Origin: an uncultured bacterium
GTDB lineage: Bacteria; Actinomycetota; Coriobacteriia; Coriobacteriales; Eggerthellaceae
Reading direction: 5' to 3'
NCBI GenBank assembly: GCA_905215035.1
Contig: CAJMOJ010000001.1
Span: forward strand, 1-64,000
Length of the DNA stretch: 64,000 nt
The notes below the pieces were generated by a model. That model searched no databases, was not told the origin of the DNA, and saw only the letters and a program-made list of their open reading frames with translations. Both the position numbers and the translations under genes were made by a program. Numbering within the stretch: position 1 is the stretch's first letter; each line of letters starts with the position of its first letter. This document shows positions 56,555-64,000 of the stretch, piece by piece.

Positions 56555-57077
56555 TTGCTTTACCTCTCATGCTCAGGATGATGTACCGCTCATATTACGT
56601 GCGGCCACGGTTTATCCTGATCGCATTGAACTGTCTCTTCAGGTAAGCCATCCGCAGTATGCTGTCTCGTCGCCTACTCTTATTACTGCGCTGCTGCAGA
56701 CACATCCCTATTTGCTTGAACATACCTGCAAAAATGATGTAGGTACCACGTTTGGCGCAGTAGCCTACACAACATCGATGCCTCACGTATTCGAACACCT
56801 TGTTATTGATAATCAAATGAGCGCTCTGGCTGATTCGGGGTTAGTGTCCGACGTTGTTCTTGTAGGTACGACGCAATGGAGTACAAGCGCGTCCTCTTTA
56901 GATCACACAGAAGAAGGGAAAAGACCATCTACGGGAGAGCCTAAAGATGAAAGCAAAAGGGAGCATGAGGAGTTGTTTGCAACGGTACGCGTTTCTTTTA
57001 TTGACGATGTGATGGCTTTTGCTGCAATCAATGCCGCACTCAAAGAACTCAATGAACTTTTAGTTACCGCTTACTGA
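56538..57077 (+). CDS. Soluble protein of unknown function with an HxxEH motif
   Basis: 179 aa. No signal or membrane helix. The region TTFGAVAYTTSMPHVFEHLVIDNQ contains HVFEH, the spacing seen at metal sites of some hydrolases, but no other supporting motif is present. An insertion rich in Ser/Lys/Glu precedes a conserved-looking end (VRVSFIDDVMAFAAINAALKEL). It overlaps the preceding gene by 17 bases; GTG at 56532 is an alternative start. A similar HxxEH stretch occurs in the N-terminal region of cyanophycin-synthetase-like proteins, but the match is too weak to name it. Confidence 0.65.
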   Translation: MSNRVSCFTSHAQDDVPLILRAATVYPDRIELSLQVSHPQYAVSSPTLITALLQTHPYLLEHTCKNDVGTTFGAVAYTTSMPHVFEHLVIDNQMSALADSGLVSDVVLVGTTQWSTSASSLDHTEEGKRPSTGEPKDESKREHEELFATVRVSFIDDVMAFAAINAALKELNELLVTAY

Positions 57078-57229
57078 TCGTGTGTGGTAATGCGCATAAA
57101 ACGTGTAAAGTAGATAGAACGAGTAGGTTTTGCCATAGTATAGAAACCACAGTGCGGTACTAGGAGAGACGAGAGCGCAGGTGGTGTATGGAAGATGGCA
57201 AAGACATTTCGATTTTATAAAAGCGAGTG

Positions 57230-58486
57230 ATGCCCGTGACAACAGCACATTTGAAGTTCGATTATGCGGGAGATAAGGTTGCTGGCCGCGTAAACAAGAT
57301 GCGTTCGAGTGCGGTACGTGACTTATTTGCTGCCGCATCACGCTCTGATATTATTTCGCTTTCTGGCGGTATGCCTGATGTATCGTTGCTGCCGGAAGAT
57401 GCCGTTTTGGCAACAGCGCAAGCCGCGCTGGGCGATTTGCGTGCGACGGCTTTGCAGTACGGTCCCACCAACGGACGCGAAGAAACACGCGAGGCCCTTG
57501 CCACTCTTATGCGTGATACGGGTATTCGTTGTAAAGCGGACGACATTATGATTACAACAGGAGCGCAAGAAGCTCTTGATCTTATCGCTAAAACATTTAT
57601 TGATCCTGGTGACATCATCATTACAGAAGGTCCTACCTACCTAGGAGCACTTCAGGCATTTTCTGCCTATGAGCCTACTATTATTACGATTCCGTTTGAT
57701 GAGCATGGCATGAAAACTGATGAGCTTGAAGAGACGCTTAAAGACTTAGGAAAGGGTGTTGTCAAGTTCCTCTACACGATTCCCAATTTCCAAAACCCAG
57801 GTGGTGTCACCATGTCGCGTGAGCGTCGTGAACATCTTCTTGAGCTTGCGCATGAATATGACTTCATGGTAATTGAAGACGACCCCTATGGACGTTTACG
57901 GTATGATGGCGGTCATCAAATTCCTTTGCGCGCTATGGATGAAAACGTTATTTATTTGGGGACAGTTTCAAAGACTTTTGCTCCTGGCTTGCGTACGGGG
58001 TGGATTATCGCTCCGAAGGCGGTGCTGTCTAAGATTAATCTGGTAAAGCAAGGTACTGATTTATGCGGCCCAGCCCTCAATCAGATTATGGTTGAACACT
58101 ATTTTACCCAGGTAAATTGGGAGAAGATTTTGCGTGGCTTTATTGACACATATGCTGTTCGTCGTGATGCGATGCTTGAAGCTCTTGATGAGTTTTTCCC
58201 TAAAGAAGCTACGTGGACTCATCCTGAGGGAGGATTTTTTGTATGGGTAACACTTCCAGAATACGTTGATACTGACTCTATGTTGTCAGTCGCTCTTGAA
58301 CACGGAGTAACCTACACTCCCGGCTCTGGGTTTTATCCTGCTGGTTGTGGAGGAACGTCAAGCATGCGACTAGCATTTTGCTATGAAGATCCAGAGAACT
58401 TACGTGAGGCAATACGTCGCCTTGCGGAAGTAGTGGAAGAGCGTCTTGAATTGTACCGCGTCTTTTTGGATGCGGGGGCAATTTAA
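57230..58486 (+). CDS. PLP-dependent aminotransferase (class I/II, KAT/LysN-like)
   Basis: 418 aa. The N terminus ISLSGGMPDVSLLP and LQYGPTNGREETREALA, the NFQNPGGVT loop, the VIEDDPYGRLRYDG strand and the PLP Lys in GTVSKTFAPGLRTGWI are typical of the 2-aminoadipate/kynurenine-type subgroup. It has no MocR-type DNA-binding part. The substrate is not readable. It follows an intergenic stretch of 152 bases and precedes a ddl-type gene. Confidence 0.9.
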   Translation: MPVTTAHLKFDYAGDKVAGRVNKMRSSAVRDLFAAASRSDIISLSGGMPDVSLLPEDAVLATAQAALGDLRATALQYGPTNGREETREALATLMRDTGIRCKADDIMITTGAQEALDLIAKTFIDPGDIIITEGPTYLGALQAFSAYEPTIITIPFDEHGMKTDELEETLKDLGKGVVKFLYTIPNFQNPGGVTMSRERREHLLELAHEYDFMVIEDDPYGRLRYDGGHQIPLRAMDENVIYLGTVSKTFAPGLRTGWIIAPKAVLSKINLVKQGTDLCGPALNQIMVEHYFTQVNWEKILRGFIDTYAVRRDAMLEALDEFFPKEATWTHPEGGFFVWVTLPEYVDTDSMLSVALEHGVTYTPGSGFYPAGCGGTSSMRLAFCYEDPENLREAIRRLAEVVEERLELYRVFLDAGAI

Positions 58487-58591
58487 GCACACGGTATTAA
58501 GCATGGTGTATGGGTAAGGATTATTCGTACCGATAAGGGGCTTCCCTAGAATGAATACGATGGGGCCCATAAAAGGATATAGGTGAGATAT

Positions 58592-59578
58592 ATGGCATTA
58601 AAAGTTGCAGTCTTGATGGGTGGTGCATCGTTTGAACGCGAGGTATCACTTGCAAGTGGAAAGCGTGTATGTGAGGCTCTTGAGGAGTACGGACATAAAG
58701 TTATCCCGCTTGATACTACGAAAGAATTGGTGCCAACTCTGCGTTCAGAACGTCCTGATGTCTGTTATATTGCGCTCCATGGCAAACATGGTGAAGACGG
58801 AACCATTCAATCGCTTCTTGACTTTTTGGGTATTCCTTATGTAGGAAGTTTGGCGCAAGTGTGCCGCAATGTGCGTAATAAGGCCCAGATTGGATACTTG
58901 CTTGATCAGTATTGCGCACGGGTTGACGAAGAGCGAGTTGCGTTTACTCCTGCAGGTTTTTGTTTAGGTGCTGATGCCTTTAAGGATATGGGGCTCGTGA
59001 CTGCACTTGATATGGTAGAGCAGCGTATTCCTAGTGGATATCCTGTATGCGTAAAACCTGCTCGTGGCGGTTCTGCAATGGGGGTTCATAAGGTTGAATC
59101 TCAAGATGAGCTTGGTCGTGCTATTTTGGATGCGCTCACTTTTGATAGTGATGTGATCATTGAAGAGTGGATTGAAGGAGTCGAGCTTTCGGTCTCAATT
59201 TTGGGTGGCGGCTGGGATGCTCATGCACTTCCGCCGGTTGAGATTGTGGCAAAAGATGGTTATTTTACGCAAGATGATCGTCTTTCACCGGAAGAAGTTG
59301 ACTACTATGCGCCTGTGCGCTTGGAGTCTTTGTCTCACGATGAAACTAATGCGCAAGCAATTCGCGCGGAGATTGAGCGTGCAGCGCTCCAAGCTTACAA
59401 TGCTCTTGATTGCAAGGATTTGGGTCGTGTTGATCTTATTTGGGATGGTGCAACAGCACGTATTTTAGAGGTCGATGTGTCGCCCGGTCTCACGTCATCG
59501 TCATTATTCCCTATGGCCTGCGAGGCGTCAGGATTATCGTTAGGTGCAGTATTGGATAGATTGGTAAGTGTGGCATAA
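58592..59578 (+). CDS. D-alanine-D-alanine ligase family protein
   Basis: 328 aa, ATP-grasp ligase for the D-Ala-D-Ala dipeptide of peptidoglycan. MGGASFEREVSLASGK and LHGKHGEDGTIQSLLDFLGIP, KPARGGSAMGV and EEWIEGVELSVSIL match Ddl. The metal motif reads EVDVSPGLT where Ddl usually has EVNTxPGMT, so Asn is replaced by Asp. The ATG at 58592 follows AGGTGAG; a GTG at 58583 is an alternative. With Alr at 11944 it would complete D-Ala supply. A distinct ATP-grasp amino-acid ligase cannot be ruled out. Confidence 0.85.
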   Translation: MALKVAVLMGGASFEREVSLASGKRVCEALEEYGHKVIPLDTTKELVPTLRSERPDVCYIALHGKHGEDGTIQSLLDFLGIPYVGSLAQVCRNVRNKAQIGYLLDQYCARVDEERVAFTPAGFCLGADAFKDMGLVTALDMVEQRIPSGYPVCVKPARGGSAMGVHKVESQDELGRAILDALTFDSDVIIEEWIEGVELSVSILGGGWDAHALPPVEIVAKDGYFTQDDRLSPEEVDYYAPVRLESLSHDETNAQAIRAEIERAALQAYNALDCKDLGRVDLIWDGATARILEVDVSPGLTSSSLFPMACEASGLSLGAVLDRLVSVA

Positions 59579-59844
59579 CGATTTGTGTGTGATGCTGGTG
59601 TTCGCATGCAGGGATTTGAGTCTCTATAAGTTTGCGGGTGCAGTGCGCAGCGGGAAATAACATCATCGTTTTCTCATAGCGAAAATCGTAAAAATTTGTC
59701 AAGGATAAAGTGTCAAGTTTTTTACAAAGCGGCGAAAGACGTTTCTTAAATGCAGTAGGTGCGATTTGAGACGTATAATGTATAAAATCTTTACGATCGA
59801 AACATATACTTTAAGATGTTCAAACAAAAAGAAGGGGGTTTGAC

Positions 59845-60414
59845 ATGGGAAGATTTGCAACATTTATTATCGGCGGTGTCGTAGGAGCAGTTGCAGGATT
59901 GCTTTTAGCACCTGCTAAAGGTGCCGATACGCGCAAGCAAGTGGTTGAGGCTGTGCAGGAAAACGTTCCTCAAGCAAGCCAGTTGCAAAAACAGCTCGAC
60001 GGTATGATTGATAATGCTGCTAAAGCATCTACCGTGGTGATCAACAACGCTATCGACAAGGGTACTGAAGTTAAGCGCTCAGTTGCGGCACGTGCTCAGC
60101 AGGTTGCTCCTGCGGTAGAGCAGGTTGCGGACGCCAACGATGAGCTTCGTGCCAAGATTGATGCAGCACGTGAGCGTATTGCCACTCAAGTAGCAAAAAA
60201 TGCTGAAGCACTTCAAGATGCTGCTGTAGATAAGATTCCTGCTGTTGTTGATGCTGCTGCAGGTGTAGGTGCAGCTGTTTCTGGTGCTGTTGAGTCAGTA
60301 AAAAACAGTGTTGCTAAACCCGTAGATTCAACCCCTGCAGATACGACCGCGCCAGCAACGGGAGCATCCACTTCTGATGATGCGTCAGAAGAAGATGCGA
60401 CTAAAAATGCCTAA
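59845..60414 (+). CDS. YtxH-domain envelope-stress-like protein
   Basis: 189 aa. A short Gly-rich membrane helix at 4-22 (FATFIIGGVVGAVAGLLLAP) followed by a GADTRK motif is the YtxH signature. The rest is a helical, Ala/Lys-rich amphipathic segment with a disordered Thr/Ser/Asp tail. The ATG has AAGAAGGGGG upstream. The downstream PRC-barrel and TVP38 genes form an envelope group with it. Function unknown; YtxH proteins are stress-related in Bacillus. Confidence 0.85.
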   Translation: MGRFATFIIGGVVGAVAGLLLAPAKGADTRKQVVEAVQENVPQASQLQKQLDGMIDNAAKASTVVINNAIDKGTEVKRSVAARAQQVAPAVEQVADANDELRAKIDAARERIATQVAKNAEALQDAAVDKIPAVVDAAAGVGAAVSGAVESVKNSVAKPVDSTPADTTAPATGASTSDDASEEDATKNA

Positions 60415-60489
60415 AGCTAAATAGTGTTTGTAACGTTTATAGCAAGCTAATACGTAGATAGTTTGGATTGAATCTAAACATAGGCTTAC

Positions 60490-60517
60490 AAAGGCGCCGG
60501 AGACGGTGCCTTTTCTT
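60490..60517 (+). terminator. Terminator of the YtxH gene
   Basis: AAAGGCGCCG pairs with CGGTGCCTTT (one G-T pair) over a GAGA loop, then TTCTTT. Confidence 0.75.
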
Positions 60518-60617
60518 TCATGGTTGCGTATACTTACTTCAAGAAAGATTCCTATGGCGGCTAACGTATAGCAGATATGCTCGTCAATGCATGGGCGCTA
60601 ACCTTAAAGGATACACG

Positions 60618-61460
60618 GTGACCAGACAGATTACGACTTCAACCTTACGCGGTGTCAAAGTGTATGACACAAGTAAGAAAAACAAACATATTGGCAAAGT
60701 GCATACGTTTATTTTCCATCCTCATAAACGAGCGGTTATTGGATTTACCGTAAAACGTCCTGATAGAGCGTTGATGTTTCATAGGAGTGATCTTTTCGTT
60801 CCTTTTGATGCGTTTGAAATTAAAGACGGTGAACTTTACGTTGATGTCTCAACACTCGATTCTGCTAAGAGCGCTTGCAAAAAGCGAGGAATTGTCTGGG
60901 ATGATTGCATTATATGGGAAGGGTTATCGCTTATAACGGAAGAGGGAACTTCATGTGGTCATGTGGGGGATGTCACCTTTTCGCTTGAAGATGGCTCAGT
61001 GCAAACACTGCGGGTTGATAAAGGCGCGTCCAATAAAGCACTTCTTGGCGTTATCGAACTTGATGCAAGCCTTGTTGAGGGATTCAAACTCGGTGTAGGC
61101 GACAAGCTGGCTACGGTTGAGGAGCGAGATGACGATGAGGCTATGCGTGGAGCACTGTTGGTAAAACCAGAAGCCCTTGAGATTGAAGCTATAGGGGGCG
61201 TCGCTGAAAAGGCAGGAGCAGGCTATGCTCGTGCCGCTCATAAAGTTAAAGAAGGTGCGACGCGTGCCAAGGAGGCGGCTGATCGCGCTAAACCAAAAGT
61301 TATGGATGCGGCCGCAAAAACTGAGGATGCAGTTAATAAGGGAGCATTTAAGCTTGGCGAGCAATTAGGTAAAACACGAGGTATGTTTTCAAGTTTTAAG
61401 CAGGCTTACAAAGAGGCTCTTGATGACGAGTCACCAGAGGGGTCATTGCATGACAAATAA
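60618..61460 (+). CDS. PRC-barrel protein with amphipathic repeat tail
   Basis: 280 aa. Two PRC-barrel-like halves (about 1-80 with GVKVYDTSKKNKHIGKVHTF, and 95-185 with GHVGDVTFSLEDGSVQTLRV) are followed by an Ala/Lys/Glu-rich amphipathic segment (about 195-250; KEGATRAKEAADRAKPK...) resembling LEA/YtxH tails. The GTG start at 60618 has AAAGGA 6 bases upstream; upstream in-frame Met codons give Arg-rich non-conserved residues. It overlaps the next gene by 11 bases. Function unknown. Confidence 0.82.
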   Translation: MTRQITTSTLRGVKVYDTSKKNKHIGKVHTFIFHPHKRAVIGFTVKRPDRALMFHRSDLFVPFDAFEIKDGELYVDVSTLDSAKSACKKRGIVWDDCIIWEGLSLITEEGTSCGHVGDVTFSLEDGSVQTLRVDKGASNKALLGVIELDASLVEGFKLGVGDKLATVEERDDDEAMRGALLVKPEALEIEAIGGVAEKAGAGYARAAHKVKEGATRAKEAADRAKPKVMDAAAKTEDAVNKGAFKLGEQLGKTRGMFSSFKQAYKEALDDESPEGSLHDK

Positions 61461-62316
61461 CAACTCTGACCATGCTGATCAGCATCGTGGACAAGAAGTG
61501 GTCACGCTTGGTAGGTTTTCATTCAAAAAAAGCGATATTTTCAAGTTTGTAGGCCTCGTACTCTTTATTGGCATTATGGCTGCTGTGGTGAGCTTTTTAT
61601 GGCCCATGCTTTCTACAATTTTTCAGCCTGGTGGAGTGGATCATCTTATTGAGACCGTTCGAGAAAAAGGGGCATGGGGTGTTGTATTCCTACTGGGTCT
61701 TCAGTTAGTACAGATTATTATTGCTTTTATTCCTGGTGAAGTAGTACAGGTTGCCGCGGGTATTATTTATGGACCTTGGCTGGGTGCTCTTGTCATTCTG
61801 GTTGGTTGTGTCATCTCAAGCGCTATTGTTTTTGCTCTTGTTCATTGGTTGGGTGCACCCTTTGTGCAGGATATGGTTTCAGAAAAACACATGGAGAAGT
61901 TTGAAGAGTTTCAAAAATCAGGCAAACTTAACATGATTGTGTTTATTCTCTTTTTGATCCCTGGTCTTCCCAAGGATGTTTTTACGTATTTAGTTCCGCT
62001 TACTAATATGCGTATGCGATCGTTTTTGATCATTTCGAACGGCGCTCGTATTCCTGGCATTGTTGTTTCTACCTATGCTGCATCAGGTTTGGTAAATGGA
62101 GACATTATGCAGTCGGTTATTATTTTTGTGATTGCTGCAGCAATTGCGCTGATTGCCATTTTGCTCTTTAATAAGTTTACCGCTTGGGCAAAAGTGAATA
62201 AAAAATACCATCAAGAAGCTGCTCATCAGGATCGAAGCATTGCTCTTTCGGAATTCAAAAAAGAAGAAAATCATTCTACTGATGCATCAAGTAAAGACAA
62301 TATGCATCAAGATTGA
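61450..62316 (+). CDS. TVP38/TMEM64 (DedA-like) family membrane protein
   Basis: 288 aa. A charged N terminus, then about five to six helices. VQIIIAFIPGEVVQVAAGIIYG and LFLIPGLPKDVFTYLVPLTNM carry the two re-entrant PG-containing motifs of the family, whose members act in lipid scrambling or polyprenyl-phosphate recycling. The ATG at 61450 is inside the preceding gene's end (GAGGGG 7 bases upstream), giving coupling with the PRC-barrel protein. The specific role is not known. Confidence 0.9.
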   Translation: MTNNNSDHADQHRGQEVVTLGRFSFKKSDIFKFVGLVLFIGIMAAVVSFLWPMLSTIFQPGGVDHLIETVREKGAWGVVFLLGLQLVQIIIAFIPGEVVQVAAGIIYGPWLGALVILVGCVISSAIVFALVHWLGAPFVQDMVSEKHMEKFEEFQKSGKLNMIVFILFLIPGLPKDVFTYLVPLTNMRMRSFLIISNGARIPGIVVSTYAASGLVNGDIMQSVIIFVIAAAIALIAILLFNKFTAWAKVNKKYHQEAAHQDRSIALSEFKKEENHSTDASSKDNMHQD

Positions 62317-62429
62317 CATTTCTTGTTGATGCTTTTTATGCAGTAAGAAATGATTGTTTCAAGAAGGTTAAAGGGTTCATCCCAAAAATACGATACAATT
62401 TGAGGCAGTAATGCAAAAAGGAGGAAATT

Positions 62430-63368
62430 ATGCCTACCATCACTCGCGATCAGGTACGCGTCCCTGCAGATGTAATGCCTGAGGCACGTGACACCTACAT
62501 TGAAAACTACATGAAGGCCACTCGTGGCACCGGTCGTTTGATGCTCTTTGCATGCGACCAAAAAGTTGAGCACCTCAACAAAGATTTTTATGGTGAGGGA
62601 ATCGATATTTCTGATGCAGAGCCAGAGCATCTTTTTGAGATTGGTTCTCAAGGAACTATCGGTGTATTAGCTGGCCAGCGTGGTCTTATTGCTCAATATG
62701 CAGCTGATTATCCTGAGATTAACTACTTAGTTAAGATGAATTCTAAAACCAATTTGGTAAAAGGTTCCCAGGATGATCCTTATAGCCCACAGCTTTATGA
62801 TTTGCAGGCTGTTTTAGCCATGCGTGACGCTGGTGTCAATATTGTCGGCATTGGTTATACCATCTATCTGGGTTCTGAGTACGAGTCAACCATGATGGCT
62901 GAAGCGGGAGAACTTATTGCAGAGGCCCATGCAGCAGGTTTGATTGTTGTGCTCTGGATTTATCCTCGTGGCAAAGCAGTAACTGATGAGAAAGATCCTG
63001 ATTTGATTGCAGGCGCTGCTGGTGTTGCTCTTTGCTTAGGCTCCGACTTTGTTAAGGTTAATCCTCCTCATGCAACTGATGATAAGACCTCTGCTGAGAG
63101 CTTGAAGATTGCTTCTATGGCAGCAGGTCGCACCGGTCTTGTATGTGCAGGTGGCTCAAAGGCAGACGCTAACGTATTCTTGACTGATCTTTACAACCAG
63201 ATCCATGTTGGTGGTGCTTGCGGTAACGCAACAGGCCGCAATATCCATATGCGTTCTACTGAAGAAGCTATCCGTTTATGTGATGCTATTTCTGCTATCA
63301 CACTGGGTGACTGGAGTGTTGAAGACGCAGAGGCAGTCTTTAAGGGAGAAAAAGAATTTAAACTTTAA
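62430..63368 (+). CDS. fbaB: Class I fructose-bisphosphate aldolase (FbaB/DeoC-like family)
   Basis: 312 aa. Splits fructose 1,6-bisphosphate by a Schiff-base Lys. CDQKVEHL near residue 46, WIYPRGKAV near 173, the likely Schiff-base Lys in FVKVNPP (about residue 209) and CAGGSKAD (phosphate loop) match the archaeal-type FbaB group. A LacD/tagatose-bisphosphate role is less likely. RBS AGGAGGAAA is strong. Fits glycolysis with eno in this window. Confidence 0.9.
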   Translation: MPTITRDQVRVPADVMPEARDTYIENYMKATRGTGRLMLFACDQKVEHLNKDFYGEGIDISDAEPEHLFEIGSQGTIGVLAGQRGLIAQYAADYPEINYLVKMNSKTNLVKGSQDDPYSPQLYDLQAVLAMRDAGVNIVGIGYTIYLGSEYESTMMAEAGELIAEAHAAGLIVVLWIYPRGKAVTDEKDPDLIAGAAGVALCLGSDFVKVNPPHATDDKTSAESLKIASMAAGRTGLVCAGGSKADANVFLTDLYNQIHVGGACGNATGRNIHMRSTEEAIRLCDAISAITLGDWSVEDAEAVFKGEKEFKL

Positions 63369-63396
63369 GCCTCCTCTTTATACATAAGCAAAAATA

Positions 63397-63432
63397 AAAA
63401 TGCTTCTCTCTATTTTGAGGGAAGCATTTTTT
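63397..63432. terminator. Bidirectional terminator between fbaB and the DUF2510 gene
   Basis: AATGCTTC pairs with GAAGCATT, extended inwards by CTC/GAG, with a T-run on the right and an A-run on the left. It can stop both converging genes. Confidence 0.85.
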
Positions 63433-63492
63433 AGTGAGATAAACTTATTGCGACTTTGTAGTGAAGCAGCAATACTTCTGAGGGTGTACTAC

Positions 63493-63987
63493 TTAGTTAT
63501 CTTTTGTGGATACTAAATAAAGAATTCCTGAAATAAGGTTTAAGAAGATGAGGGTGCATACCCCAAAAGCAACGGTATTAGGAGCAGTGCCTTTATAGAT
63601 ACCCCAAGAATGGACCGTCATAGGAATCGTCCAAGCAAGAGGGATAATAGCAAATGCTCCAGCAATACAGGAGAGAATATTTAAAATAAATGCGATCAAA
63701 CGTAGTGTTTTATCAGTGTCGTTAGCATAGCTTGGTGCAACATAGGGTTGTTGGTAAGGCTGTTGATACGACTGATTGTATTGAGGTGGCATGTACGTTT
63801 GCTGCTGGTTGGGGATGGTTTGTGCAGAAACATATTCAGGTTGAGACTCAGGTGTGGGTGCTTCCGGTTGAGTTCCTTCAGCGCAAGCAGGGGCATAGTT
63901 GTCGGTCCATTGAGAACCATTCCAGTAGCGTAGTTGATCAGCATTTCCTGATGGGTCTGGATACCAACCTGCGGGGATTTCGGCCAT
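63493..63987 (-). CDS. DUF2510 membrane protein with Gln/Pro-rich linker
   Basis: 164 aa. Residues 3-32 are a DUF2510 repeat (AGWYPDPSG...LRYWNGSQWT), found mainly in actinobacteria. A Gln/Pro/Tyr-rich linker (about 45-88; repeats of QQPY/QPY) leads to two membrane helices (about 97-120 and 137-157). The start has AAGGAG upstream at the very end of the window, so the gene is complete. Function unknown; DUF2510 proteins are often secretion- or membrane-associated. Confidence 0.85.
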   Translation of the reverse strand: MAEIPAGWYPDPSGNADQLRYWNGSQWTDNYAPACAEGTQPEAPTPESQPEYVSAQTIPNQQQTYMPPQYNQSYQQPYQQPYVAPSYANDTDKTLRLIAFILNILSCIAGAFAIIPLAWTIPMTVHSWGIYKGTAPNTVAFGVCTLIFLNLISGILYLVSTKDN

Positions 63988-64000
63988 AACATTACTCCTT

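Noticed and set aside
59700..59800. Sigma-B-like promoter before the YtxH gene
   Set aside because: TATAAT is present at 59774 but neither a -35 box nor a clear sigma-B pair can be aligned; not called.
62317..62352. CATTTCTT/AAGAAATG hairpin after the TVP38 gene as terminator
   Set aside because: Large AT-rich loop and only a weak T-run; could be chance.

Overview
This 64 kb window is bacterial chromosome with a mid-40s %GC look (judged by eye). I infer a low-GC, anaerobic, saccharolytic member of the Coriobacteriia, most like Lancefieldella/Atopobium (Atopobiaceae). The basis is an actinobacterial-type F1Fo ATPase, a desulfoferrodoxin, class I aldolase and enolase, LxxTG-anchored surface proteins, DUF2510 and YtxH envelope proteins, and frequent GTG/TTG starts. 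No 16S or database comparison was possible, so the taxon is inference. Almost every gene is on the + strand. There is no phage, insertion sequence, CRISPR array, tRNA or rRNA that I can see.

Layout. 1-1101 is the end of the ribosomal-protein/rpoA operon (rpoA, rplQ). 1350-5828 is a 1492-aa cell-wall-anchored surface protein with its own promoter and terminator. 6151-9434 holds an unknown protein, then a zinc-ribbon membrane protein, a MarR regulator and an EcfT subunit behind paired palindromic operators. 9500-10792 is enolase, followed by a strongly structured 3' region. 11111-22376 mixes three paralogous lipoprotein-like proteins with alr, a family 4 uracil-DNA glycosylase, NifU-like and Cys-rich small proteins, lgt, desulfoferrodoxin, two translationally coupled FAD proteins, a TsaC/Sua5 protein and rpiB. 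22516-25178 is one-carbon and pyrimidine metabolism (glyA, upp, dCMP deaminase).

25342-32456 is the complete ATP synthase operon (atpI-like, B, E, F, H, A, G, D, C). 32668-38033 is an L-rhamnose catabolic operon (rhaB, rhaA, rhaD, MFS transporter) that would feed DHAP and lactaldehyde into metabolism; no regulator lies next to it. 38121-44682 has a histidine phosphatase, dnaE, truA and two unknown acidic proteins. 44907-47402 is an NSS transporter and ychF. 47587-50924 joins an Fe-S aldo/keto reductase to larE, larB and a shortened larC-like gene, i.e. part of the nickel-pincer nucleotide (NPN) pathway. 51092-53200 is an unusual membrane Ser/Thr kinase. 53246-54342 (minus strand) is a pyridoxal kinase family protein and a small membrane protein. 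54549-63987 has serS, two unknown envelope/cytosolic proteins, an aminotransferase, a D-Ala-D-Ala ligase family enzyme, a YtxH / PRC-barrel / TVP38 envelope group, class I fructose-bisphosphate aldolase and a DUF2510 protein.

Points most worth a second look: (i) the AKR-LarE-LarB cluster with a LarC cut down to its first half and no LarA in the window; (ii) two copies of GTTAT-N5-ATAAC in front of the zinc-ribbon/MarR/EcfT operon; (iii) a three-way-junction RNA fold directly after eno; (iv) a lipoprotein paralogue whose lipobox Cys codon reads Trp; (v) the non-RD kinase with a large N-lobe insertion and a repeated VSPFE motif.
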